Of a stretch of DNA of 64,000 nt, positions 7,934 through 19,768 are shown in pieces. The notes beneath the pieces are model-generated. The model had not been told where the DNA came from. It searched no databases and saw only the letters and a list, made by a program, of their open reading frames with translations. The DNA is taken from positions 1-64,000 of the forward strand of contig NC_019942.1 of the NCBI RefSeq assembly GCF_000327505.1. The letters run 5' to 3'. Each line of letters opens with the position of its first letter. Position 1 is the stretch's first letter. Origin of the DNA: Aciduliprofundum sp. MAR08-339 (GTDB lineage Archaea; Thermoplasmatota; Thermoplasmata; Thermoplasmatales; Aciduliprofundaceae). The translations under genes and the position numbers were made by a program.

Positions 7934-9586
7934 ATGAAGTTGGCAATGTCCAAGAAGGATATACCTGCAAAATTGAAGATTGTGAACCTGATGAAACCCG
8001 TGTTCAAGCCGGATAATCTGAAGGTTAAAGAGCCCGCAAAGAGGCAGTATCTGGGCAGTGAAGTAACCCCAATACCCCCAATAAGTTCCTCAAACATCAA
8101 AGAAATTGAAGTAAATCCAATAGAAGAGCCCTACTCCTACGTTAGGATTCTGTACGATAGTCTCACAAGCGAGTACATTTACGAGGTTATAGAGCCGCCA
8201 ATGACTGACGAAGATTGGGAAAATTTAAAAAAGATAAAGGATGAGATGATAGAAATACTGGAACTGAAAAATTTTGAAACAGAGGATGAGAAAAAAGAGT
8301 ATCTTTTTGAAATGGCAGAAAATGTGGCCAAAAAACTTCAGATTTCGGTAGACCCTATTTTGTGGGAGAGGTACAAATACTACATTTACAGGGATTTTAT
8401 TGGGTATGGACCTGTGCAGGTACCCATGCACGACGGAGAAGTTGAGGACATATCCTGCGATGGTGTAAATATTCCTATTTACATATACCACAGAATGTAC
8501 GGATCAATAAGGTCAAACCTTAAATTCCAGAAGGAGAATGAGCTGGATAACTACGTGATTTGGATCGTGCAGAAATCCGGCAGGCACATATCAATATCCA
8601 TGCCAATGGTTGATGCCTCCCTCCCAGACGGTTCAAGATTGCAGGCCACTCTGGGAAAACATGTTACAAAGAGAGGGTCCTCCTTTACCATAAGAAGATT
8701 CAAACCCAATCCGTTTACCCCTGTGGATCTCATAAGATTCAAAACAATGAGCAGGGAGATGATGGCTTACCTGTGGCTCGCTGTTGAAAATGGAATGAGC
8801 ATAATCGTATGCGGGGGCACAGCAAGTGGAAAAACAACTACACTTAATGCAATACTCCTGTTCATACCTCCAAATATGAAAATAGCTACCATCGAGGATA
8901 CAAGGGAACTCAACCTTCCCCATGAGAACTGGATTCCTTCGCTCACCAGAGAGGGACTTGGGGAACCGAATCCAGTAACGGGTAAGAAACCAGGAGAGAT
9001 AGACATGTTTGATCTTCTGAAAGCCGCCCTGAGGCAGAGACCCCATTACATAATGGTTGGAGAGGTGAGAGGACCTGAGGCCTACACAGTGTTCCAGGCC
9101 ATGGCCACTGGAAAGACATGCTACACCACGTTCCATGCAGATGATATAAAGTCCATGGTTCACAGATTTGAGAATGCCCCCATTAATCTACCAAGAGCAC
9201 TTATAGCTGCACTGGACATTGTGATTTTACAAGCGCAGGTCAAGGTGGGCACAACAATGACCAGGAGGGTAAAATCCATAACAGAGATTGTAGGAATAGA
9301 TCCGGAGACAAACGAAATAATCACAAACAACGCATACACGTGGAACCCTGCAGACGATACTTTCAATTATAGTGGACACAGTTACATATATGAAAAAATA
9401 GCCATAATCAAAGGATGGACCCAGAGGAGAATGGAGCTGGAGGTTAAGAGAAGGGAGAGGATACTGGAGTATATGGAGAAACTTGGAGTGAGATACTACA
9501 GAGATGTGGCCAGAATAGTAGCCGCCTATTACAAAAATCCAGAGGATGTATTAAAAAGGGTGGAAGAGGTATTGTCTCAGAAGTGA
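7934..9586 (+). CDS. Type II/IV secretion ATPase (archaeal pilus assembly), copy 2
   Basis: Paralogue of the first ATPase of this operon. Walker A GGTASGKTTT is at residues 294-303, followed by an Asp box IEDTREL, a Walker B region YIMVGEVRG and a His box CYTTFHADD. The two copies share the N-terminal ITPIPP-like entry, the EDISCDGV segment and nearly the same block around GEIDMFDLLKAALRQRP. The ATG was chosen because it lies 6 nt after GAGGAGG, just past the stop of the TadC gene; a longer reading would run into that gene. At 550 residues it is full length with intact catalytic motifs, so it is not a decaying duplicate. The stop is 1 nt from the end of the convergent surface-protein gene. 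Confidence 0.92.
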   Translation: MKLAMSKKDIPAKLKIVNLMKPVFKPDNLKVKEPAKRQYLGSEVTPIPPISSSNIKEIEVNPIEEPYSYVRILYDSLTSEYIYEVIEPPMTDEDWENLKKIKDEMIEILELKNFETEDEKKEYLFEMAENVAKKLQISVDPILWERYKYYIYRDFIGYGPVQVPMHDGEVEDISCDGVNIPIYIYHRMYGSIRSNLKFQKENELDNYVIWIVQKSGRHISISMPMVDASLPDGSRLQATLGKHVTKRGSSFTIRRFKPNPFTPVDLIRFKTMSREMMAYLWLAVENGMSIIVCGGTASGKTTTLNAILLFIPPNMKIATIEDTRELNLPHENWIPSLTREGLGEPNPVTGKKPGEIDMFDLLKAALRQRPHYIMVGEVRGPEAYTVFQAMATGKTCYTTFHADDIKSMVHRFENAPINLPRALIAALDIVILQAQVKVGTTMTRRVKSITEIVGIDPETNEIITNNAYTWNPADDTFNYSGHSYIYEKIAIIKGWTQRRMELEVKRRERILEYMEKLGVRYYRDVARIVAAYYKNPEDVLKRVEEVLSQK

Positions 9587-9587
9587 T

Positions 9588-12500
9588 TTACTCTTTCTCC
9601 TTTTTCACTGCGATTACCTTCTTTATTATCTTCTTCCTCACCACTGGCTTTTCTTCCTTCTTCTCCTTTTTCTCTAATTCTTTCTCTTCCTTCTTACCAG
9701 TCTCCGTATCTCCGGCCTTCTTTTCCTCTTCTTTCTCCCTCTTTTCCACCTGTTTTCTCTTGGCCCACTCTTCAACTGTAACCACACCTGGTCTCTTAAG
9801 CCTTTCAAGTTCTTCCTTGGGTATCACTGGCGTTTCTTTCTTACCTTCTTCCCTCTTCTCCTCATGCTCCTTTTCCTCAAATACCGGAAGAGGTGAGCCG
9901 CAAACTCTGCAAATCTTTGCACCCTTTGGATTCAAAGATCCGCATATCGGACATCTCACTGTAGCTCCCTCAATTTTCTCCTCCTGCCTCTTCACCCATT
10001 CAAGGAAGGATATGAACTCGGGGTGAGTCTTCCACCACTTAAAGAACTCCTCCGTGGTGAACTTTTCACCTATATACTTCTTCGCCTCTTCCTTGTACTT
10101 GTCAATGTACTTCTCATAGTTCTCTTTCAATTTTTCATACTTCTTGAACTCTGGATCCTCGGGTGGCATGAATATTGTACCGCAAACTGGACAGAACTTG
10201 GCATCTTCATCAATCCAAGAGCCACACTCTGGACACTTGACTTTCTCCTTCTCAAACACCACACCACAGTATGGGCACTTTTCAGAATCCGCAGGTATGA
10301 GATGCCCGCAATTGCCACAGACCATGTATTCTGGAGCTTCCCTCTTGAATGAGATGTAACCGTAGAGGAAGAAACCCGCTATTGCTGCCACAATCACTAT
10401 TATTATGATCCAAAGCCAAGGTAAAGTGAATGGTTTCTTTTCCACGTTTATGGCCATTCCAGAAGGTGTGTACTTCTCCACATAGCCCTGGTAGGTCAGC
10501 TGCAGCTGAGGATTGTAAGTTCCGGGAGCGGTTGCCTTAATGTGGAATATTGCCAAACCATAGGCATTGGTTGTCTGGGTGTATGTACCCAATCCACCAG
10601 TCAGAATTAGCTGAACCTTCACCCCCTTCATATATATTGTTTTGCCCTGAGATTCAGTGGCATTCATATTTATTATCTTCACCACAACAACCAGGGTGTC
10701 TCCGACATAAACCTTTGTATTGTGCTCAAGAGAATAACTTGTAACTATGATCTTCAAACTTGGCATAATGACATTGAGCTTCTTGACTGCCACATCGTCC
10801 CCATAGATGCTCTCTTGAACTGTACCATTTGGATTTACCTTCACCTCAATATTATGGGTCCCAAGAGAGGTTACTGTGTAATTGTAAAATATAACCTTGT
10901 AATTTCCAGGAGCAAGGATTCCTGCCTTGCCCCATATCAATGGCTTACCGTTGTCCAAAATAACATAGTCGAGTGCTCCAGGTAGGCCTCCATAATTCCT
11001 AACAATGAAATGAATGCCTATTTTCACACCCTCCGCCACTGTGGAAACCTGCCTTTCACCTTGGGTTATGAGGAGTGATGATAGCACAAAATTGGTTTTT
11101 TCCTTTATCACAAATTCCTTGCCGGGATGCACATACTTGGCATTTCCGGTGATATCAGAAGTGATATTTATCTGATAGACCACATTGATTGATGCCTTCC
11201 CTTTAAGATATCTCTGGTAGAAGGTTTTTTGGATTAGAAATGCTACCGTAACAGGAGTATTTGCCTTAAGATTTACTGGATTCTTCGGAGTTATGGGATT
11301 AAGAGCCATGTTCCAATCTGGAATGTAGAGTACAAGTGATGCATTTGCATCAACATTGCTTGTCACAGTAACATTCACCACTATATTTGTACCATTCACA
11401 TATTCATTGCCGGCACTTATAGATAAAGTGAAAGGTTCAGCATACACTGTGAATACCTTGCTCATTACATTGTTTGAGGACACATAATCTCCAGGAGCAA
11501 CTACCTTCACTTCAACCCTGTAATCCCCAACCATGTTGGGAACAAACGACAACGCATACGTTGATGGATAGGCAAAAGTCTTATTTTGAACCAGAGTCCC
11601 TAGAGGGTCGTAAATATTTATGTAAACCATTGCCGATGATGGGGCTTCCTTTCCTAAATTAACAATGCTAGCCTGAATGCTTAAAGTTTCCCCTATGTAA
11701 ACCTGATTGGGAGTAATGCTCAGAGAGGAAACTGCAAGATCAATATCTCTCTTGACATTTATGGAAAAGCTGCCGAGAAACACTCCGTTGCTGAGATAGA
11801 GCAAAAGGGTGTGTGGGCCTGCTGAAACATTATCAGATATGTACCATCCAAAGGAAATTTCTGTAAGTCCTTTATTTATATTTGTTACTGTGCTATTTAC
11901 AACCACAGTTCTATTGTCCAGATACAGATATATGCCCACGTTATTCCAAGAATACTCAGAATTCAAGGTGACGTTTACCCATATGCTACTATACCTCACT
12001 GGAGTACCAACACTCCAAGCACTCACCCATATGCTCCCCACATTTATCAATACACTTCCCCTGTTATTGCTCAAATTGTAATCCCATTCCTGCACTACAT
12101 CAATGCTTATGTTGTAACCACCATTCGTCGGAAATTCGCTCCCATTTATCTCCCACTCGTACTCCTTGCTCTCCTGTCCCCCTATCGTCCCCACATCGTA
12201 TACCTTGTACAAATTCCCATTGATGTACACATATACCTCTACCCCATCTGCCTCGTCCTTACCATAATTCTCTACACTCACCCTTATACTCTCACTCCTT
12301 CCTGGTACATAGGGACTGGCACTCACTACATCCACACTCTTTACTCCTATGTCTACATCCCTCTTTATCTCTATCCTGTATACCCCTATCTCTACCCCGT
12401 TATCCATGTAAACCCTTATGTAATGTGTCCCTGGTGCCACTGCCCCACTTATGTACCATTCAAAACTCATAAACGTATTCCCGGACCTTATGTTAACCTC

Positions 12501-14750
12501 GCTCTCATTCAGTAAATTGCTCTCATTGTCTAAGTACACATAGATCTTTACTCCGCTCCAGTAATATACCGAACTTATTGTGTAGTTTATCCACACATCA
12601 TGGTACCTTATGGCTTCCCCTATCTGCCAAGCACTCACCCATATGCTCCCCACATTTATCACTACACTTCCCCTGTTATTGCTCAAATTGTAATCCCATT
12701 CCTGCACTACATCAACACTTATGTTGTAACTACCATTCGTCGGAAATTCGCTCCCATTTATCTCCCACTCGTACTCCTTGCTCTCCTGTCCCCCTATCGT
12801 CCCTACATCGTATACCTTGTACAAATTCCCATTGATGTACACATATACCTCTACCCCATCTGCCTCGTCCTTACCATAATTCTCTACACTCACCCTTATA
12901 CTCTCACTCCTTCCTGGTACATAGGGACTGGCACTCACTACATCCACACTCTTTACTCCTATGTCTACATCTTTATACTTATCCAAAGTGATATTCTCAA
13001 TGCAAGTATTATTTGAAACAAGTAGCCATGGATAATACCCAAGCCCTATCTGAGCATGATAAAACTCCTTAGTAGAATTTTTTATGGACAGTTGATAAAC
13101 ACCAACAAACTTGCTATTTGGCTCTTCAGTTTGATTTATTATATCAGAAAGAAGCGGCAAGTATACTCTGCCATTCACAGTTTTATCATATATCACATTA
13201 CCAGATATACGAACATCACCAAGTTTCATCAATGGAATCAACGCAGTATTTTCAACATATGTTCTCATAACACCCATCATCTCAGAAATCAACTGAGAAT
13301 TATCACTGAAATCAACAGGATATGGTGTGGCAGAAACATTAAGACCATCTAGGGAAATATTCCTAAAATAAACCTTCGTAAGACTGTATCTTAATATGTA
13401 AGCTTCCGAGTTTGAATCGTTCATTAAAAACGCTGTATCATACCGTGGAGATTTTCCAGTATCGTTTATGGTGAGATTCAAAGCATACATTCTAGAGGCT
13501 CCAGTAAAATAGAACATGTTATGGGAAACACCCAAATCAGCCCTTGGAGAATAATCAACATCCACATACACATCTCTCAGATAAAGCGTGGAACCAATTA
13601 CATTAAATGAGAACTTTTTTATACCGTATTTCAAAAGATTCTTCTCAATTTCAATTCCAAACGAAACTTTAGAAATTGTCACTGTCTTATTCTTTGAATT
13701 TGTAACATAAACTCTTATATCCCCACTGCTTAATTTCTCGTAAAACTGGTTCGGAGTCCACCCATACTCCATCAATAGAATATTGGCATTCAATATTCCA
13801 GACGCACCATTGCTCAAAGCTTGAATTGTCATGTTCAAAAGTTGTTTGTTCTCGTATTCAATTATAAAGTTTGATGATGAATCATACCCAGTTGCATTTG
13901 AATAATCCACCCTAACAGCAACGTTCTTCAAAACAACATAACTCCAATACCAAGAATACAGCTTACTCTCTTGAAAATTATCAATCACCGCCCCAGAAGA
14001 TGAAGAAATGGTATAACCAGTAGTGTCGTTGATCCATCCAATGTTTCCACTTCCTCCAGTCTGATTTTTAAATAAATTCCTGAACTGCGTATTTCCGATG
14101 TAAACCTTTGAATTGTAAAAATAAGGAGTAGGGCCATAGGAAGGGGGCGCAGGATAATCTGTTGGGCTTGAGGACATCTTGGCAAATGTGGTGTTATAGA
14201 TCACCACGTTACCATTTTTATTGGTCACGTTGAACCACCCTGGAAAGAGTAACCTACTGTTTATTATTTCAACTTTGGAGTAACTTGGACCACTTATAGT
14301 GAATTTGAATGGGAAATATGGTTCCACCAGTCCATGAGCTATCGTGAATGTAACATTGTAAAAATAAAGTCCCCCATTCACAGTTAAAGAATATCTGTGA
14401 TTCACATCGGAGAGAAAATAAAGAGTAGCATTTTCCACAATAAGCTTTCCTGTTGAAGTAACAACCACATTTGCATCAAATCCATACTTACCCTTCTGCC
14501 CGGTTAAAGGATCCACCGTTGTTTGATTTATAATATATGTTCCAGATATGTACACAGTATTTGAAACCGTTGAAGATATCGCTCTGGTTTCGTACCTATC
14601 GCTTATAACTTTAACCACATTAGTATCCTTTGTGGACAAACCTTGGTGCTCTTGAGATGAGTTCCAACCTGAAGATATATTCACAAGATATCCAAATCCC
14701 CCTAACACCATTATTATAATTACCAAAACGCTTACAATCGTTCTTTTCAT
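9588..14750 (-). CDS. Giant cell-surface protein with CARDB-like repeats and cytoplasmic zinc ribbons
   Basis: A 1720-residue membrane-anchored protein. Residues 1-28 form a signal or anchor segment (KRTIVSVLVIIIMVLGGFGY). Residues ~50-560 look like beta-helix or beta-rich sequence with many Asn-linked glycosylation sites. At least four CARDB-like beta-sandwich modules follow (near 590-700, 800-910, 1000-1100 and 1220-1330); the first two are nearly identical. A transmembrane helix at about 1440-1468 is followed by a cytoplasmic tail of some 250 residues with three CxxC-CxxC zinc ribbons (CGNCG/CPYCG, CPECG/CPVCG, CPICG/CRVCG) and a Lys/Glu-rich end. The start has a strong AAGGAGGTG 5 nt upstream and a TATA-like box near 14801-14810. 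Likely a cell-envelope protein with an intracellular binding domain; the ligand is unknown. Confidence 0.85.
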   Translation of the reverse strand: MKRTIVSVLVIIIMVLGGFGYLVNISSGWNSSQEHQGLSTKDTNVVKVISDRYETRAISSTVSNTVYISGTYIINQTTVDPLTGQKGKYGFDANVVVTSTGKLIVENATLYFLSDVNHRYSLTVNGGLYFYNVTFTIAHGLVEPYFPFKFTISGPSYSKVEIINSRLLFPGWFNVTNKNGNVVIYNTTFAKMSSSPTDYPAPPSYGPTPYFYNSKVYIGNTQFRNLFKNQTGGSGNIGWINDTTGYTISSSSGAVIDNFQESKLYSWYWSYVVLKNVAVRVDYSNATGYDSSSNFIIEYENKQLLNMTIQALSNGASGILNANILLMEYGWTPNQFYEKLSSGDIRVYVTNSKNKTVTISKVSFGIEIEKNLLKYGIKKFSFNVIGSTLYLRDVYVDVDYSPRADLGVSHNMFYFTGASRMYALNLTINDTGKSPRYDTAFLMNDSNSEAYILRYSLTKVYFRNISLDGLNVSATPYPVDFSDNSQLISEMMGVMRTYVENTALIPLMKLGDVRISGNVIYDKTVNGRVYLPLLSDIINQTEEPNSKFVGVYQLSIKNSTKEFYHAQIGLGYYPWLLVSNNTCIENITLDKYKDVDIGVKSVDVVSASPYVPGRSESIRVSVENYGKDEADGVEVYVYINGNLYKVYDVGTIGGQESKEYEWEINGSEFPTNGSYNISVDVVQEWDYNLSNNRGSVVINVGSIWVSAWQIGEAIRYHDVWINYTISSVYYWSGVKIYVYLDNESNLLNESEVNIRSGNTFMSFEWYISGAVAPGTHYIRVYMDNGVEIGVYRIEIKRDVDIGVKSVDVVSASPYVPGRSESIRVSVENYGKDEADGVEVYVYINGNLYKVYDVGTIGGQESKEYEWEINGSEFPTNGGYNISIDVVQEWDYNLSNNRGSVLINVGSIWVSAWSVGTPVRYSSIWVNVTLNSEYSWNNVGIYLYLDNRTVVVNSTVTNINKGLTEISFGWYISDNVSAGPHTLLLYLSNGVFLGSFSINVKRDIDLAVSSLSITPNQVYIGETLSIQASIVNLGKEAPSSAMVYINIYDPLGTLVQNKTFAYPSTYALSFVPNMVGDYRVEVKVVAPGDYVSSNNVMSKVFTVYAEPFTLSISAGNEYVNGTNIVVNVTVTSNVDANASLVLYIPDWNMALNPITPKNPVNLKANTPVTVAFLIQKTFYQRYLKGKASINVVYQINITSDITGNAKYVHPGKEFVIKEKTNFVLSSLLITQGERQVSTVAEGVKIGIHFIVRNYGGLPGALDYVILDNGKPLIWGKAGILAPGNYKVIFYNYTVTSLGTHNIEVKVNPNGTVQESIYGDDVAVKKLNVIMPSLKIIVTSYSLEHNTKVYVGDTLVVVVKIINMNATESQGKTIYMKGVKVQLILTGGLGTYTQTTNAYGLAIFHIKATAPGTYNPQLQLTYQGYVEKYTPSGMAINVEKKPFTLPWLWIIIIVIVAAIAGFFLYGYISFKREAPEYMVCGNCGHLIPADSEKCPYCGVVFEKEKVKCPECGSWIDEDAKFCPVCGTIFMPPEDPEFKKYEKLKENYEKYIDKYKEEAKKYIGEKFTTEEFFKWWKTHPEFISFLEWVKRQEEKIEGATVRCPICGSLNPKGAKICRVCGSPLPVFEEKEHEEKREEGKKETPVIPKEELERLKRPGVVTVEEWAKRKQVEKREKEEEKKAGDTETGKKEEKELEKKEKKEEKPVVRKKIIKKVIAVKKEKE
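12015..12359. repeat. Intragenic near-identical 345-bp repeat, copy A
   Basis: Encodes residues 798-912 of the giant surface protein. I count about five mismatches against copy B over 345 bp; the spacing is exactly 612 bp (204 codons), so the reading frame is kept. Most differences are single changes such as TCAATA versus TCACTA near the start. Sequence outside the block diverges at once. Confidence 0.93.
12627..12971. repeat. Intragenic near-identical 345-bp repeat, copy B
   Basis: Encodes residues 594-708 of the giant surface protein and matches copy A almost perfectly, including synonymous positions. This points to a recent duplication or gene conversion of one CARDB-like module rather than selection on protein sequence alone. 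Confidence 0.93.
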
Positions 14751-14883
14751 CTATGCACCTCCTTAAGCATCCAGAGCATATTGGTAAGTTATAGATACCA
14801 AACTATATATACCTTACTTGTGTGCCAGGACTCAATATGATATATTACAAAAAAGTTGATATAAGCAAAAAAATAAGTAATCC

Positions 14884-14920
14884 GTTACCCTTAAATACAA
14901 GTTCACTATACCACAAATTG
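14884..14920 (+). promoter_or_regulatory. Promoter of the 23S rRNA gene
   Basis: TATA box TTAAATAC at 14891-14898, preceded by the upstream sequence CCGTTACCC, which may hold a BRE. The expected start lies near 14918. A ~100-nt leader then runs to the processing stem. The 134 bp upstream toward the surface-protein gene are AT-rich and contain that gene's own divergent TATA (about 14801-14810); I see no gene in it. Confidence 0.75.
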
Positions 14921-14985
14921 CGCTTTTAAGATGCACCCGGTAACAGGGGTTATCGGGGAAGGGCTTAGACCATCAAGGTCAGTGA

Positions 14986-15026
14986 GGCCAATCACACGCA
15001 CTCCGGCATAATGGACTGGAAGGTAG
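14986..15026 (+). other. 5' arm of the pre-23S processing stem
   Basis: GGCCAATCACACGCACTCC (14986-15004) and GGACTGGAAGGTAG (15013-15026) pair with the 3' arm downstream of 23S. Between them GCAT (15006-15009) and the bulge AAT form half of a bulge-helix-bulge motif, the substrate of the archaeal splicing endonuclease. Each long helix contains one G-U wobble. Confidence 0.88.
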
Positions 15027-17955
<2,929 letters not shown>

Positions 17956-17996
17956 CTACCTTCCGGTCCATGCTAAAGGAGTGTGTGTGATTGGCC
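17956..17996 (+). other. 3' arm of the pre-23S processing stem
   Basis: CTACCTTCCGGTCC (17956-17969) and GGAGTGTGTGTGATTGGCC (17978-17996) are complementary to the 5' arm. The central ATGC (17970-17973) pairs with GCAT of the 5' arm and is followed by the bulge TAA(A). The geometry of a 4-bp helix between two 3-nt bulges is the classic cut site that releases and circularises archaeal pre-rRNA. Confidence 0.88.
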
Positions 17997-18034
17997 ATTC
18001 AAAAATATTTTATTGTGCAATTCCATATTTATTC

Positions 18035-19024
18035 GTGGTTTATGCCATAAGGGTAAGAAAAAAAGATGCGGAGAGAACTCGAAAAAAACTGGTAAAAGGG
18101 GGCCTTTTAGATGATAGGTGGTCCATTGTGGAGGATGGAGACTTCATAATATTCCCCGTTAAAAGAAAAATAGATGGCTCAGAGGAGTTTCACCTTCCCC
18201 CAAGAGAGAAAAAAATTTCCCCATACCAAAAAATAAAAAAAATCATTGAAGATGAGAGGATCCCAGATTTCTGGGAGAAGATAGGCGATATAATTCTACT
18301 CCCTCCATTTCCCCAGTACAAAAAAAAGGGCAAAATCGTGGGCGAGGCATTTGCAAAGGTTCTCAAAGCCAAAACCGTTGCCGCGTATATTGGCACAGAG
18401 GGGGAGTTAAGAAAACCCAAGGTAGAAATCTTGTACGGAAAAGATACCGAAACCGTGCACATTGAAAATGGTATAAGGTACAAACTAGACATTGCCAGAA
18501 TAATGTTTTCATCAGGAAACGTTGACGAGAGAATCAGGATGGGAAGGATGAACGTGCAGGGAGAAATAATCGTTGATTTATTTGCTGGAATTGGATACTT
18601 CACATTACCACTGGCAAAGTATGGTAAAGCAAAGAAAGTATATGCCTGCGAAAAAAACCCCGTGGCAATATGGTATCTTATTGAAAATCTGAAATTGAAC
18701 TCCATACAAAACGTGATTCCTGTACTTGGAGACAACAGGAAAGTTGCCCCTATGCACATAGCGGATAGGGTGATACTTGGTTACATACATACGGATAAAT
18801 TTCTGAATCTTGGGTTCAATGTTCTCAAAAAGAGTGGCGGTGTTATTCACTATCACGATACCTTCACCTCAGAGGAACTCGAGTGGAAGCCCGGACAAAA
18901 TTTGAAATATTACGGTAAAAAAAATGGTTTTAGGGTGGAGATACTCAGAAAGAAAAGAATAAAATCCTACGCACCACACATATGGCACGTTGTGGTGGAT
19001 GCCAGAGCAATTCCAAAAGATTAA
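18035..19024 (+). CDS. taw2: tRNA-Phe 4-demethylwyosine aminocarboxypropyltransferase (Taw2/TYW2)
   Basis: Transfers the 3-amino-3-carboxypropyl group of S-adenosylmethionine to 4-demethylwyosine at position 37 of tRNA-Phe in wybutosine synthesis. The Rossmann motif DLFAGIGYFTLPLAKYG, the preceding VDERIRMGRM and VHIENGIRYKLDIAR, and the C-terminal YAPHIWHVVVD are characteristic of Taw2 rather than of Trm5. An N-terminal segment YAIRVRKKDAERTRKKL is a D1-like domain. The GTG start was chosen because the TATA-like AAAAATATTTTA lies about 27 nt upstream (leaderless) and because any upstream start would read into the 23S processing stem. The protein is 329 residues. Confidence 0.85.
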   Translation: MVYAIRVRKKDAERTRKKLVKGGLLDDRWSIVEDGDFIIFPVKRKIDGSEEFHLPPREKKISPYQKIKKIIEDERIPDFWEKIGDIILLPPFPQYKKKGKIVGEAFAKVLKAKTVAAYIGTEGELRKPKVEILYGKDTETVHIENGIRYKLDIARIMFSSGNVDERIRMGRMNVQGEIIVDLFAGIGYFTLPLAKYGKAKKVYACEKNPVAIWYLIENLKLNSIQNVIPVLGDNRKVAPMHIADRVILGYIHTDKFLNLGFNVLKKSGGVIHYHDTFTSEELEWKPGQNLKYYGKKNGFRVEILRKKRIKSYAPHIWHVVVDARAIPKD

Positions 19025-19048
19025 GTAAATCTTGAAATATACGCCAAT

Positions 19049-19768
19049 ATGCCGGACGTACCATTTCTAGTAGCCACGATCGTTGGATTCGTTCCATCCT
19101 TTGGAATTCTATACTTTGCATGGGGAAAACTTGAGGGGCTTTTCAATGAGAAGCAAATGTTCTGGAACTATTTCCTCGGATGGATAATGGGCGTGTTCAT
19201 AGCAGTATTTTTTCTCATACTGAAATATTCTGTGGGAGCCTACCTTGATCTGTCACTAATGTTCCTTGTATTCTTTGCCATATTCACCGAGAGCCTGAAA
19301 TACATATACCTGAATATCCCAAAAAAGAGGGAAAACTACCAACTCCCGTATCAGGGCTTCGCCCTCGGACTGGGTATAAGTGCCCTTTGGGCTGTGGCAG
19401 TAATATATCAGTACCTGAGATATGCAAATTTAAATGATGCACAATACATCATCGGAATAATATCATTCTTCCTATTTTCAACTGGCATCGCAGCAATCCA
19501 TGCATCCACAGGAGCAATGATGGGCTACGGGATATTCAATAGAGAGGGTGAGAGATTTCTCTTAAAGAGCATGGGAATCATGATCATTTTCAACCTAACC
19601 CTTCTCCCACTGGTCTGGGAAATGAACCCAGTTTACTACATTTTCGGATTCTCTATAGGAATTCCCTACCTTTACTTTAAAGTTTATAAAGGTGTACTTG
19701 TTAATGTAATACCACGGGAGGTAAAATCAAAATGGTTAAGAGAAAGAAAAAAAGTAAGGGGCGAGTAA
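19049..19768 (+). CDS. Polytopic membrane protein, PrsW-like
   Basis: Integral membrane protein with about seven hydrophobic segments over 239 residues. The pattern TESLKY (near residue 86), then GFALGLGISALWA, then AAIHASTGAMMGYGIF resembles the three motifs of PrsW-type intramembrane metalloproteases (EExxK, a GxGFAxxE-like helix, and His in a conserved helix). The His is present, but the first motif has only one Glu and the second lacks its Glu, so activity is doubtful. A basic C-terminal tail faces the cytoplasm. It overlaps the following transglutaminase-like gene by 37 bp, so the two are co-expressed. The PrsW relation is an inference from pattern only. Confidence 0.6.
   Translation: MPDVPFLVATIVGFVPSFGILYFAWGKLEGLFNEKQMFWNYFLGWIMGVFIAVFFLILKYSVGAYLDLSLMFLVFFAIFTESLKYIYLNIPKKRENYQLPYQGFALGLGISALWAVAVIYQYLRYANLNDAQYIIGIISFFLFSTGIAAIHASTGAMMGYGIFNREGERFLLKSMGIMIIFNLTLLPLVWEMNPVYYIFGFSIGIPYLYFKVYKGVLVNVIPREVKSKWLRERKKVRGE

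Noticed and set aside
8633-9163. Open minus-strand frame in the second ATPase gene
   Set aside because: Antisense shadow of a conserved ATPase with intact motifs.
4425-9586. Assigning the two-ATPase operon to the archaellum (ArlI/ArlJ)
   Set aside because: No ArlF/G/H-type genes sit beside it and two TadC proteins are present, which fits a pilus or secretion system better.
12015-12971. Direct repeats considered as a CRISPR array
   Set aside because: Only two 345-bp copies in frame inside a coding region; spacing and length do not fit CRISPR.
17997-18034. Possible 5S rRNA or tRNA directly after 23S
   Set aside because: Only 38 bp of AT-rich promoter lie between the processing stem and Taw2; no RNA gene seen.
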